The position numbers and the translations under genes are program-made. A DNA stretch of 42,040 nucleotides from assembly GCA_014360895.1 (NCBI GenBank), contig JACIWQ010000016.1, forward strand, positions 1-42,040. Direction: 5' to 3'. Source of the stretch: Thermoflexales bacterium (GTDB lineage Bacteria > Chloroflexota > Anaerolineae > B4-G1 > DUEL01). Position 1 is the first letter of the stretch; each line of letters starts with the position of its first letter. Of the stretch, positions 32,828 through 41,034 are shown piece by piece. The notes under the pieces were generated by a model. The model worked only from the letters and a program-made list of their open reading frames with translations. It ran no database searches and was not told the origin of the DNA.

Positions 32828-33158
32828 TTTCCCACTCCTCCGGAGACGGCCTGTACACCGTCACCACGAATAAGCGGTCATTCTTCTCGTCTATAGCGAT
32901 AACTGCATGAAACGGCTCTCCGGTTGACAGCCACCCAAAAACGAGACAATCTGGCAAAGGACGATGCAAAGCGGGATAATCCTCAATCAACTCGCTGTAC
33001 CGAAGCGCCTCTTCCACCAGGATCCGATCCCACCCTTCATTCACCAGTTCTGTGATGGCATGGCGGGACCAGTATATCCGGGCTCCTTCGGGGTCTGACC
33101 GGTTCTGCTCCGCTTTCCAGCGGATGAAAGCCTGCTTTTGCTCTGCCTTCATCGCCAT
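32802..33158 (-). CDS. DUF4258 family toxin-like protein
   Basis: 118 residues from ATG 33158 (ATG 33152 is the alternative; neither has a good Shine-Dalgarno sequence). IYWSRHAITELVNEGWDRILVEEALRYSELIEDYPALHRPLPDCLVFGWLSTGEPFHAVIAIDEKNDRLFVVTVYRP is a RelE/BrnT-like fold of the DUF4258 family, commonly paired with YgiT-type antitoxins. Expected action is RNA cleavage, by family inference. An extended -10 promoter precedes it. Confidence 0.82.
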   Translation of the reverse strand: MAMKAEQKQAFIRWKAEQNRSDPEGARIYWSRHAITELVNEGWDRILVEEALRYSELIEDYPALHRPLPDCLVFGWLSTGEPFHAVIAIDEKNDRLFVVTVYRPSPEEWENDWRTRRK

Positions 33159-33186
33159 TTCGTAGCAGCGGCGATGCCCTTTGGGT

Positions 33187-33195
33187 ATTATACCA
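33187..33195 (-). promoter_or_regulatory. Extended -10 promoter for DUF4258/YgiT pair
   Basis: On the minus strand TGGTATAAT (33195-33187), an extended -10 with no good -35. Predicted start is near 33180, about 22 nt before the ATG. It overlaps the 3' end of the DUF885 gene. Confidence 0.55.
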
Positions 33196-34840
33196 CATCT
33201 CCCTTATCTGTGCCCAGCATCAGGCGGCGGACGACAGGGATGGGCGGCGTTCCGTAGGAGAGGAAGCGGTCGTGAAACGCGCGCAGGTCAAATCCGTCGC
33301 CCTGGCGCGCCCGGACGTCCTCCCGCAGCCGGAGCACCATCAGTTTGCCCAGGGTGTAGTTCAGGTATTGGGGGTCGTAGGTGCCCCGGACTGCTTCCTC
33401 CTCGGCCGGCGCGGGCTCCATGAAGGCGTCCTCCACGAAACGGCGGGTCGCCTCCTCCACCGTCATCCCGGCGGTGTGGAGGCCCAGCGCGCAGGCAAAA
33501 CGGACATCCCGCAACAGGGCCTCGCTTAACTGGCCCAGCCGGGCCCAGAGGTCATCGGGACAGACCGTCTCCCACATCATCTGCTCGCAATAGTGGGCCC
33601 AGCCCTCGGTGAAGGCGTAGGAGCTGAAGGCTTTGGTGACCGCCGACGGGGCGTTGCGGGTGTGCAGGCCGTGCAGGTAGTGGCCGGGCCAGGCTTCGTG
33701 GACGCACGTGCTCCAGAGGGAGTGGTAGGTGAAGGCCGTCATCCATTCCTCCACCTTCTCCGGGGGCCAGTCCGGCTCCGGTGGGGTGACGTAGTAGTAA
33801 GCTTCCCGCGCCACCGGCTCAAAAGGGCCGACGTCGTACATCATCGCGAACGCGTAGCGCAGGAACGGCGGCGTCTCGGCGACGATGCAGTTCTCGTCGT
33901 AGGGGACGGAGACGATGCCCCGCGCGACGACCGTCTGACGGAGGTCGTCCACCAGCCGCCGGACTTCGGAGACGAGGGCCTCGGGGGACGGGTGGCGGCG
34001 CTTGCCCTCGGCGACGACGTCCAGGGGGTCGCGCCCGGGGCCGCCCAGACGGGCGGCAGTCTCCAGGAACGCGGCTTTATCGCGGGCCAAGTTCTCCTCC
34101 GCCACTTCCCGCAACTGCTCCAGGGGCATGTCCACACCCTCGCTGAGGGCCAACATCCGCGCGAAGGTCTCCGCGCCCAGCGCGAAGTCGTCGGCCGCGC
34201 GGGGGGCCAGGTCGTTCTCCAGCCAGGAGACGGCGGCCTCCACTTCCCGGACCGCGTCCCGAGTGGCGCCGTCCAGTTCTGCCCGCAGGGCGCCGTCTTC
34301 CAGACCCATCAGCGCGCCGGGGAGGTCGTCCTGCAGGAAGGAGGCCAGGCCCTTCCCGAGGCGCGCGGCGACGCCGACGGCGGGGCGCATCGGGCGGGTG
34401 AGGTTCTCCCGCATCGCGGAGAGGACGGCCGGGATGCCGCGCAGGTGGGCCAGGAGCGCCCGGGCCCGCACTTCCAGCGGCGCGTAGTTGCGCAGAATGT
34501 AGTTCCCGACGTTCAGCGTCTCCAGGTACGGGATGGGGTCCCGCTCCAGTTTCCGCCATTCGGCCAGGGCGAAGGCCTCAAAGAGGGCCTCGTGGCGCAC
34601 GACCTGGTAATCCAGCCAGGCCCGTTCGTCCAGGTCGGCGGGGTCTATCCGCTCCAAGTCGGCCAGGAAGCGGCGCAGGTCGGAGAGACGAGCTTCCAGG
34701 CCGCGACGGGAGAGGTCCGGCAGCCGGCCGTCGTATTCGTGGAATCCCAGCCAGACGGCGGCGTGGGGGTAGGTTTCGCAATAAGCGCGCAGATAGGCAT
34801 CGGTCAGGTTTCGCAGTTCATTTGCAGCGGATGAAGACAT
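33188..34840 (-). CDS. DUF885 family metallopeptidase-like protein
   Basis: 550 residues from ATG 34840 (CGGAGG upstream). It is a mostly helical protein with HEAWPGHYLH (HExxxGH, about residue 380) and a downstream Glu in FTEGWAHYCEQMM (about residue 410), the zinc-site pattern of DUF885 carboxypeptidase-like enzymes. No signal peptide is visible, so it is probably cytoplasmic. The substrate is unknown. A TATAAT promoter and a small-RNA candidate lie upstream. Confidence 0.88.
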   Translation of the reverse strand: MSSSAANELRNLTDAYLRAYCETYPHAAVWLGFHEYDGRLPDLSRRGLEARLSDLRRFLADLERIDPADLDERAWLDYQVVRHEALFEAFALAEWRKLERDPIPYLETLNVGNYILRNYAPLEVRARALLAHLRGIPAVLSAMRENLTRPMRPAVGVAARLGKGLASFLQDDLPGALMGLEDGALRAELDGATRDAVREVEAAVSWLENDLAPRAADDFALGAETFARMLALSEGVDMPLEQLREVAEENLARDKAAFLETAARLGGPGRDPLDVVAEGKRRHPSPEALVSEVRRLVDDLRQTVVARGIVSVPYDENCIVAETPPFLRYAFAMMYDVGPFEPVAREAYYYVTPPEPDWPPEKVEEWMTAFTYHSLWSTCVHEAWPGHYLHGLHTRNAPSAVTKAFSSYAFTEGWAHYCEQMMWETVCPDDLWARLGQLSEALLRDVRFACALGLHTAGMTVEEATRRFVEDAFMEPAPAEEEAVRGTYDPQYLNYTLGKLMVLRLREDVRARQGDGFDLRAFHDRFLSYGTPPIPVVRRLMLGTDKGDVV

Positions 34841-34934
34841 GGGAGGCCTCCGGGTCAGGTCATCCTTTCTGTTCCCCACCGGGTCGCGCCGGCCTTCATC
34901 CCGGGCGGCAGGGGGATGTGCGGAATGCGGTGCT

Positions 34935-34962
34935 ATTATAACAGGTTGGTCGGAGAAGACAA
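34935..34962 (-). promoter_or_regulatory. Promoter for DUF885 gene
   Basis: On the minus strand TTGTCT (34962-34957), a 16-bp spacer and TATAAT (34940-34935). The predicted leader is about 88 nt. Confidence 0.6.
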
Positions 34963-35000
34963 CCGTTGGGGAAACCGTCAACGGCCCGCATACATCCCCT

Positions 35001-35095
35001 AAAACAGACCACGACCTCCCCGGGGGAAGGGAGGCCGTGGCCTGCGAAAGGAGGGTAACCACTTGTCACGGAACAGGGGGCGGGGACCCGTTCCG
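35001..35095 (-). ncRNA. Candidate ~95-nt small RNA with own promoter and terminator
   Basis: Downstream of a good minus-strand promoter, the RNA would start near 35095. A first 8-bp hairpin (GGAACGGG/CCCTGTTCC, one wobble) comes first, then a single-stranded linker containing ACCCUCCUUUCG. A 12-bp hairpin (35040-35009, one wobble) is followed by TCTGTTTTA, a rho-independent terminator. There is no convincing ORF. The linker is complementary to AAAGGAGG-type ribosome-binding sites. It could instead be an attenuated leader of the DUF885 gene, or the same sequence could serve as a plus-strand leader containing AAAGGAGG. Confidence 0.5.
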
Positions 35096-35101
35096 CCTCA
35101 T

Positions 35102-35129
35102 ATTTTACCCCATGGGGAATGCAAGTCAA
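35102..35129 (-). promoter_or_regulatory. Promoter for the small-RNA candidate
   Basis: On the minus strand TTGACT (35129-35124), a 16-bp spacer and TAAAAT (35107-35102). Confidence 0.62.
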
Positions 35130-35242
35130 TGGGAAGAAAGTACTATTCACCCATTGTCCCGACGTGCCGACGAGGGAGGGAGAGGGTTGCGTCCCCATCC
35201 ATTGTCAGGTACAATACAGCTATCTTTCCAGGGGAAGGCGGG

Positions 35243-36391
35243 ATGCCCGATTTTTCACTCCAGACTCGCCAGCGTCATACCCGGCGCTTTGCGCATGCCG
35301 GGCATCTTCTCTGCTTGGTCGCTATCGCGCTGGCTCTGGCCGCCTGCCTCCCCCCATCCCCTGCGCCGACCTGCCCGCCAGCTGCTCCGGTCACCTGCAC
35401 CCCCGCCCCCCCGCTTCCCTGCACCCCGGTCCCCTCCATCCCGCCGACGGTCGCTCCGACGCCGATGCCGCCCGAACCGGCCGCAATCCAGGCGACGGTG
35501 GAGGCGGGGGCGTCCTCCGCGGCCCGCGCGGGCATCCAGCCTCTCTGCATGCGCCAGGAGAACACCGACGATGACCCCGACCTGGAATGGGTGGGGCTCT
35601 ATCTCGCCTCCGGCGAGCCCCCCCGCCTCCAGGGGTTTATCCTGGACGGCCCGAACCGGCATGACCTGATCCCTCCTGAAAGCGAGGAGAACCGGGGGCT
35701 GGGCGAGTTTCCGACCTGCGAACTGGAGGTCCGCGACCTGAACGCCGACGGGCGGACGGAAATCGCCGTCTGGGGACATACTCAGACGGGCGCGACGCTC
35801 CTGCACATTTTTGTCTGGGACGGTGGACGGTATGCCCTGCTGGGCGGATTTGAGGGGAAAGGGGGTATCCGCCTGGAGAACCGGGACGGGGACCTGGCGG
35901 ACGAGGTGGTCGTCCGATGGAAGCCCGAAGGCGAACTGGTATGGGAGGTCATCTACACCTGGGACGGCGCTCGTTATGCCTGGACCTGGGATCGGTACGC
36001 CTGGTTTTACCTGGACCGTCCCCATGCCTATCCGGATGACACTCCTGTTCACGCGCTGGCTTCCTTCTACCTGGCGTTGAACGACCGGGACCTTCCGATG
36101 GCGTACCGGATGCTCTCCCCGGCCGCGCGGTCGGCCCAGACCTATGAGGACTGGGCGTTGGGGTTTGCCACCACATTGCGGGTGGAGGTGGGCGCGGTGC
36201 GGGTGGTCGCGCAGGAGGGAGACCGGGCCACCGTCGCCGCGCAGGTGCGGGCCCTGGACAATGTGGACGGTCGGGTGGTTGCTACGGTCTATGCCGTTGA
36301 ATGGCAGATGGTCCATCTGGAGGAAAGCTGGCAGCTGGATTGGGGCCGGTCGGAGCTGCTGGAAAGATGGGAGGTCCGCTACTATCCATAG
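35243..36391 (+). CDS. Lipoprotein with Pro/Cys-rich linker, unknown function
   Basis: 382 residues from ATG 35243, chosen because it opens a lipoprotein signal (LVAIALALAAC). An earlier in-frame TTG at 35063 has AAAGGAGG upstream but would bury the signal 60 residues in. A linker (CLPPSPAPTCPPAAPVTC... to about residue 80) is followed by an FG-GAP/VCBS-like stretch (DLNADGRTEIAVWGHT, LENRDGDLADEVVVRW) and a C-terminal domain like those measuring stability of secreted proteins (LASFYLALNDRDLPMAYRMLSPAARSAQTYEDWALGF, NTF2-like). A TACAAT (35210-35215) with TTGCGT 17 bp upstream may be its promoter. The role is unknown; it is exported and membrane-anchored. Confidence 0.78.
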   Translation: MPDFSLQTRQRHTRRFAHAGHLLCLVAIALALAACLPPSPAPTCPPAAPVTCTPAPPLPCTPVPSIPPTVAPTPMPPEPAAIQATVEAGASSAARAGIQPLCMRQENTDDDPDLEWVGLYLASGEPPRLQGFILDGPNRHDLIPPESEENRGLGEFPTCELEVRDLNADGRTEIAVWGHTQTGATLLHIFVWDGGRYALLGGFEGKGGIRLENRDGDLADEVVVRWKPEGELVWEVIYTWDGARYAWTWDRYAWFYLDRPHAYPDDTPVHALASFYLALNDRDLPMAYRMLSPAARSAQTYEDWALGFATTLRVEVGAVRVVAQEGDRATVAAQVRALDNVDGRVVATVYAVEWQMVHLEESWQLDWGRSELLERWEVRYYP

Positions 36392-36404
36392 CGGCCCCAT
36401 CGGG

Positions 36405-36432
36405 TTGCGCTCTGACGAAAATGGGGCATAAT
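36405..36432 (+). promoter_or_regulatory. Promoter for thyX
   Basis: TTGCGC (36405-36410), a 16-bp spacer and CATAAT (36427-36432). The predicted leader is about 30 nt. Confidence 0.5.
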
Positions 36433-36467
36433 ACACAGCAAGTGGTTAAGCCCCCTGGGATGCCGTG

Positions 36468-37127
36468 ATGGAAGTTGAACTGATTGCCATTACCCGCTAC
36501 CTGAAAGGGGACGGAAGCCCCGAGGCGCTGCTGGAACACGCCGGGCGGGTCTGCTACCGGAGCGAGAGCCGGGGCGACCCGGCCGCCTTCCTGCGGGCCC
36601 GCATCCGGGAAGGGCACGAGAGCCTCATTGAGCACGCCTCGGCAACCTTTGAAATTCGCGGCATCTCCCGCGCCTGTAGCCATCAACTGGTCCGCCACCG
36701 CATCGCCTCCTACTCCCAGGAGAGCCAGCGGTACGTCTCTATGGACGACCCCGAGTGGGCCCTTCCCCCCTCTATTCTCCAGGACGAAGAAGCCAGAGCT
36801 CTCTGGGAGCGGTTCGCCGCCCAGGTGAAGGAGACGTACCGCGCGCTGCGGGCGCGGGGCATTCGGAAAGAGGACGCCCGCTTCGTCCTCCCCAACGCCA
36901 CCGCCACCCGCATCGTCGTCACGATGAATTTTCGGGAATTGCTCCACGTCTTCCGGCTGCGCATCTCCCCGGAGGCCCAGTGGGAAATCCGGGAGGTCGC
37001 GGTGCGGATGCTGGAGGCCGTCTACCCTCACGCGCCCGCCGTCTTCGGCGACCTGCGGGACGACCTGCGGCGTCGCTATCCGGAGTTTTTTGAGCACGGA
37101 CAACAGACCACAGACCGAACTGCCTGA
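36468..37127 (+). CDS. thyX: FAD-dependent thymidylate synthase ThyX
   Basis: 219 residues from ATG 36468 (a GTG one codon earlier is also possible). The ThyX signature RHRxxSxxxxSxR is present as RHRIASYSQESQRY. ESLIEHASATFEIRGISRACSHQLVRHR and LPNATATRIVVTMNFRELLHVFRLRISPEAQWEIREVA match substrate- and FAD-binding regions. It converts dUMP to dTMP using methylenetetrahydrofolate and NADPH. The C-terminal residues GQQTTDRTA come from repeat-like sequence (ACAACAGACCACAGACC), so the repeat may have set the stop. Confidence 0.96.
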   Translation: MEVELIAITRYLKGDGSPEALLEHAGRVCYRSESRGDPAAFLRARIREGHESLIEHASATFEIRGISRACSHQLVRHRIASYSQESQRYVSMDDPEWALPPSILQDEEARALWERFAAQVKETYRALRARGIRKEDARFVLPNATATRIVVTMNFRELLHVFRLRISPEAQWEIREVAVRMLEAVYPHAPAVFGDLRDDLRRRYPEFFEHGQQTTDRTA

Positions 37128-37207
37128 CAGTTTCCACTGGAAGAGTCACTCCATCGTCCATCGTCTGTGTTCTCTTGAATAGCCACCTGACAGTTTTCGC
37201 CGGGATG

Positions 37208-37382
37208 GTCATTGCGAGGCGGGGAAGCCGCCGAAGCAATCTCCCGACTGATTTTCGGAGATTGCGCCTCGGGCGAGCCTCGGCGTGGCCCCACGGGGCG
37301 AGGAAGCCCCCTCGGGCCGAGGCCCTTCGGGGCCGAGGGCTCGGGCCGTGGCCCTTCGCCCCCTTCGGGGGCTCGCAATGAC
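37208..37382. repeat. MITE-like element, copy 3, nested in a longer inverted repeat
   Basis: The ends GTCATTGCGAGG and CTCGCAATGAC are terminal inverted repeats, with GAAGCAATCTCC and GGAGATTGCGCC making a central hairpin. Outside it, AGCCACCTGACAGTTTT (about 37181-37197) and AAAAGTGTCAGGTAGCC (about 37413-37429) form a second inverted pair. No other feature is seen in the gap 37128-37453. Confidence 0.78.
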
Positions 37383-37453
37383 ACCCCCAGAGAGGTATTC
37401 GGGACGCGCGATGAAAAGTGTCAGGTAGCCAGTTCTCTTGAAGAGGAGGGAGT

Positions 37454-38983
37454 ATGCCCGATATGTCGGTTCCGGCGGTGGAGATGCGCGGCATCGTCAA
37501 ACGTTTCCCCGGCGTCCTGGCCAACGACCACGTGGACCTGACGGTGCGCGCCGGGGAAATCCACGCCCTGCTGGGCGAGAACGGTGCCGGCAAAACCACC
37601 CTGATGAACATCCTCTACGGCATCTATCACCCCGACGAGGGCGAAATCTTCGTCAAGGGCCAGCGGGCCCACATCCGCTCCCCCCGCGACGCCATCCGCC
37701 TGGGTATCGGGATGGTCCACCAGCAGTTCCGGCTGGTCCCCTCCCACACGGTAGCGGAGAACGTGGTGCTGGGGCTCCCGGGCAACTTCTTTTTCCCCGA
37801 ACGGGCCGCCCGAGAGCGCTTGCAGGAGTTCGCCCGTCGCTATGGCCTGCACGTGGACCCCGATGCCCGCATCTGGCAACTCTCCGCCGGGGAGCAGCAG
37901 CGGGTGGAAATCATCAAAGCCCTCTACCGGGGGGCGGACATCCTCATCCTGGACGAGCCGACCTCCATGCTCACCCCCCGCGAGATAGAGGAATTGATGG
38001 CCACCGTCCGGCGGATGGCCGACGATGGGCAAACCGTCATCTTCATCACCCACAAACTGGACGAGGTGTTCGCCGTCAGCGACCGGGTGACGGTGCTCCG
38101 GCAGGGGAAGGTCGTCGCCACGCTGGAGACGGCCCGCACCGACAAGCGGGAATTGGCCCGCCTGATGGTGGGGCGGGATGTGCTCTTCCGGCTGGAGAAG
38201 CGCCCGGTCGCCATCGGCCCAACGGTGCTGGAAGTCCAGAACCTGCACGTCCGGAGCGACCGGGGCCTGCCCGCCGTGCGGGGCGTCTCCTTCTCCCTCG
38301 CGGCGGGGGAGATTTTGGGGATCGCGGGCGTGGCGGGGAACGGTCAGCGGGAACTGGCGGAAGCGTTGGCGGGCCTGCGGCCGGTGGAGAAAGGCCGGGT
38401 GCTCCTCAACGGCGAGGATGTCACCAACCGCCCCCCCCGCGCCCTGGTCCGGCGCGGCGTCTGCTACGTGCCCGGCGAGCGGCTGGTGGGCACCGTCCCC
38501 AACCTCAGCGTGGCCGAGAACCTCATCCTGAAGACCTACGACCAGGCCCCTGTCTGCCGGGGGATTTTTCTGGACTCCCGGGCCATCGCGTCGCACGCCG
38601 ACGCGCTGATTGAGCAGTACGCGGTGGCGACCCCCAGCCGGGAGACGCCCCTCAAGTTGCTTTCCGGCGGCAACATCCAGCGGGCCATCCTGGCCCGGGA
38701 GACCTCGGGCGCGCCGGGCCTGCTTATCGCCGCCCATCCCACCAGTGGGCTGGACGTGGGCGCCACCGAGTACATCCGCCAGGTCCTGCTGAGCCAGCGG
38801 GAGAAAGGCACGGCCGTCCTGCTGGTCTCGGAGGACCTGGAAGAGATTCTGCAGTTGAGCGACCGGGTCGCGGTGATGTACAACGGGGAAATCATGGGCA
38901 TCCTGCCCGCCGACCGGGCCGACCTGGAGACCATCGGCATGATGATGGCGGGCATCCATCGCACCGAACCGGAGGTGGCATGA
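37454..38983 (+). CDS. Nucleoside/simple-sugar-type ABC transporter ATPase (double NBD)
   Basis: 509 residues, ATG 37454 after GAGGAGGGAGT. There are two fused nucleotide-binding domains. The first has Walker A GENGAGKTT (41-49), MVHQQFRLVPSHTVAENVVLG, signature LSAGEQQRVEI and Walker B ILILDEPTSML. The second has a degenerate Walker A (AGVAGNGQRE, about 293-302), LLSGGNIQRAILARE and LLIAAHPTSGLD. This pattern fits the BmpA/NupNOPQ (YufNOPQ) purine-nucleoside family. It is coupled to the first permease by an ATGA overlap. No BMP-type binding protein precedes it. Confidence 0.93.
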   Translation: MPDMSVPAVEMRGIVKRFPGVLANDHVDLTVRAGEIHALLGENGAGKTTLMNILYGIYHPDEGEIFVKGQRAHIRSPRDAIRLGIGMVHQQFRLVPSHTVAENVVLGLPGNFFFPERAARERLQEFARRYGLHVDPDARIWQLSAGEQQRVEIIKALYRGADILILDEPTSMLTPREIEELMATVRRMADDGQTVIFITHKLDEVFAVSDRVTVLRQGKVVATLETARTDKRELARLMVGRDVLFRLEKRPVAIGPTVLEVQNLHVRSDRGLPAVRGVSFSLAAGEILGIAGVAGNGQRELAEALAGLRPVEKGRVLLNGEDVTNRPPRALVRRGVCYVPGERLVGTVPNLSVAENLILKTYDQAPVCRGIFLDSRAIASHADALIEQYAVATPSRETPLKLLSGGNIQRAILARETSGAPGLLIAAHPTSGLDVGATEYIRQVLLSQREKGTAVLLVSEDLEEILQLSDRVAVMYNGEIMGILPADRADLETIGMMMAGIHRTEPEVA

Positions 38984-40107
38984 ACTCCCTACCCCGCATC
39001 CGTCTGGAAAAACGTCTGGATACTCCGCGCTGGCTGGGCGTGGCGACGCCGGTTTTCTCCGTACTGGCGGCCCTGCTGGTCATCGCGGTCATCTTCGGGC
39101 TGCTGGGCGTCAACCCGCTGGTCGCCTACGCGCGCATCTTCACCGGCGCGTTCGGCAGCCTCTACGGCCTCTCGGAGACGGTCACCAAGGCCATCCCGCT
39201 GATGCTGGCCGGGGCGGGACTGGCGGTGGCCTTTCGCGCCCGCGTCTACAACATCGGCGCCGAGGGACAATTGCTCATCGGCGCCGTCTGCGCCACAGGG
39301 GTCGCCCTCTTCGTCCCGGGGGTCCCGGACGGGCTCCGGCTCCCGGCGATGTTCGTGGCGGGGGCCCTGGGCGGCGCCCTCTGGGCAATGGTCCCCGCCG
39401 TCCTCAAGGCCCGCCTGCGGATAGATGAGGTGCTCACCAGCCTGATGACCGTCTACATCGCCAGCGAACTGGTCAACTATCTGGTCTACGGGCCCTGGAA
39501 GGGGCTCTACGAATCGGGCTTCCCGTATTCGGATAAGTTCCCGCCGGCAGCCCAAATCCCCCGCATCGGGATTACCCGCATCCACTACCCCACCCTCATC
39601 CTGGCCCTGCTGGCGGCGGTGCTGGCCTATTTCCTCGTGCGGCGGACCCGCTGGGGGTTTGAGATTCGGGTGACGGGGGAGAACCCGGAGGCGGCCCGCT
39701 ACGCCGGAATGAACTACCTGCGGACGGCGATGCTGGTCATGGCCCTCAGCGGCGCCCTGGCGGGCATCGCCGGGGTCGGAGAGGTGGCGGGCATCCACTA
39801 CCGGCTCCGCTACCCCCAGGGCATCTCCCCCGGCTACGGTTTCACCGCCATCATCGTCGCCTGGCTGGCCCGGTTGAACCCGCTGGGGGTCATTCTGACC
39901 GCGCTGCTCATCGGCGGATTGCTGGTGGGCGGGGATGCCATCCAGTTGGCGATGGGGCTCCCCTCTGCCACCGTCTACCTTTTCAACGGTATGATTCTGC
40001 TTTTTGTGCTGGGGGGTGACCTGTTCACCCGTTATCAGATTCGGATAGAACTGCCCGGACGGGCCGTCGCGACCCCGGTCCGGCTGGAGAGGGAGGAAGT
40101 CGGATGA
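38980..40107 (+). CDS. ABC transporter permease (NupP/YufP-type)
   Basis: 375 residues, start overlapping the ATPase stop (ATGA). Multiple membrane segments with the family motif GAGLAVAFRARVYNIGAEGQLLIGAVCATGVAL and GINYLRTAMLVMALSGALAGIAGVGEVAGIHYRL-type C-terminal half (NEYLRTA-like). It is the first permease of a nucleoside or related-solute importer. The next gene overlaps by ATGA. Confidence 0.93.
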   Translation: MNSLPRIRLEKRLDTPRWLGVATPVFSVLAALLVIAVIFGLLGVNPLVAYARIFTGAFGSLYGLSETVTKAIPLMLAGAGLAVAFRARVYNIGAEGQLLIGAVCATGVALFVPGVPDGLRLPAMFVAGALGGALWAMVPAVLKARLRIDEVLTSLMTVYIASELVNYLVYGPWKGLYESGFPYSDKFPPAAQIPRIGITRIHYPTLILALLAAVLAYFLVRRTRWGFEIRVTGENPEAARYAGMNYLRTAMLVMALSGALAGIAGVGEVAGIHYRLRYPQGISPGYGFTAIIVAWLARLNPLGVILTALLIGGLLVGGDAIQLAMGLPSATVYLFNGMILLFVLGGDLFTRYQIRIELPGRAVATPVRLEREEVG

Positions 40108-41033
40108 GCATCTGGGCCTATATCTTTTCCGTCCTCCAGGCCGCCATCCCCGCCGGTACCCCGTTGCTGTACGGCACCCTGGGAGAGGTGACGGCGGAGC
40201 GGTCCGGCGTGGTCAACCTGGGCGTGGAGGGTATGATGATTATGGGCGCGGTGACGGCCTTCGGCGTCGCTCAGGCTACGGGGAATGCCTTTCTGGCCAT
40301 TGCCGCCGCCGCGTTGGTCGGTGGACTCCTGGCTCTCATCCACGCCTTCGCCAGCATCACCCTGCGGGTCAACCAGGTCGTCTCCGGCCTGGCGCTGACC
40401 ATGCTGGGGCAGGGCATCAGCGGGATGATGGGCAAGCGGTTCATCGGCATGCCGCCCCGGGTCCAGTTGAAGCCCGTCCCCATCCCCGGCCTGAGCGACC
40501 TGCCCGTTCTGGGGCCCCTGCTCTTCCAGCACGACCTGCTGGTCTACATCGGCCTGCTGATGGTGCCCGTCCTCTGGTTTCTGTTCTACCGGACCCGCTG
40601 GGGGATCAACCTGCGGTCGGTGGGTGAAAGCCCCGCCACTGCCGACGCGATGGGGGTCAACGTCTTCCAGGTCCGCTACCTGGCGGTCTTCTTCGGCGGA
40701 CTGATGGCGGGGATCGGCGGGGCCTATCTCTCCATCGTCTACGCCCCGGCCTGGATTGAGGGGATGACGGCGGGCATCGGCTGGATTGTCATCGCCCTGA
40801 CCATCTTCGCCATGTGGGACCCGGTGCGGGGGTTGCTGGGAGCTTACCTCTTCGGCAGCGTGCGGGTGCTTCAATACCGGCTCCAGGGCCTGGGCATTTC
40901 TCCGCCGCTCCTCAACATGCTCCCCTTTATCCTCACCATCCTGGTCCTGATGTTCAGCGCGGGGGAGGCGATGCGCAAGCGGCTGGGCGCCCCGGCGGCG
41001 CTGATGCAACCGTACACCCGTGAGGAACGGTAA
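40104..41033 (+). CDS. ABC transporter permease (NupQ/YufQ-type)
   Basis: 309 residues, ATG 40104 overlapping the first permease. IPAGTPLLYGTLGEVTAERSGVVNLGVEGMMIMGA and GFGGLMAGIGGAYLSIVYAPAW-type motifs are those of the second permease of BMP-family importers. The ROK kinase gene starts two bases after its stop codon, so transport and phosphorylation may be linked. Confidence 0.94.
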   Translation: MSIWAYIFSVLQAAIPAGTPLLYGTLGEVTAERSGVVNLGVEGMMIMGAVTAFGVAQATGNAFLAIAAAALVGGLLALIHAFASITLRVNQVVSGLALTMLGQGISGMMGKRFIGMPPRVQLKPVPIPGLSDLPVLGPLLFQHDLLVYIGLLMVPVLWFLFYRTRWGINLRSVGESPATADAMGVNVFQVRYLAVFFGGLMAGIGGAYLSIVYAPAWIEGMTAGIGWIVIALTIFAMWDPVRGLLGAYLFGSVRVLQYRLQGLGISPPLLNMLPFILTILVLMFSAGEAMRKRLGAPAALMQPYTREER

Positions 41034-41034
41034 C

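Noticed and set aside
35063-35242. 60-residue N-terminal extension of the lipoprotein from TTG 35063
   Set aside because: It would place the lipoprotein signal far inside the protein. It is kept only as an alternative because AAAGGAGG precedes it.
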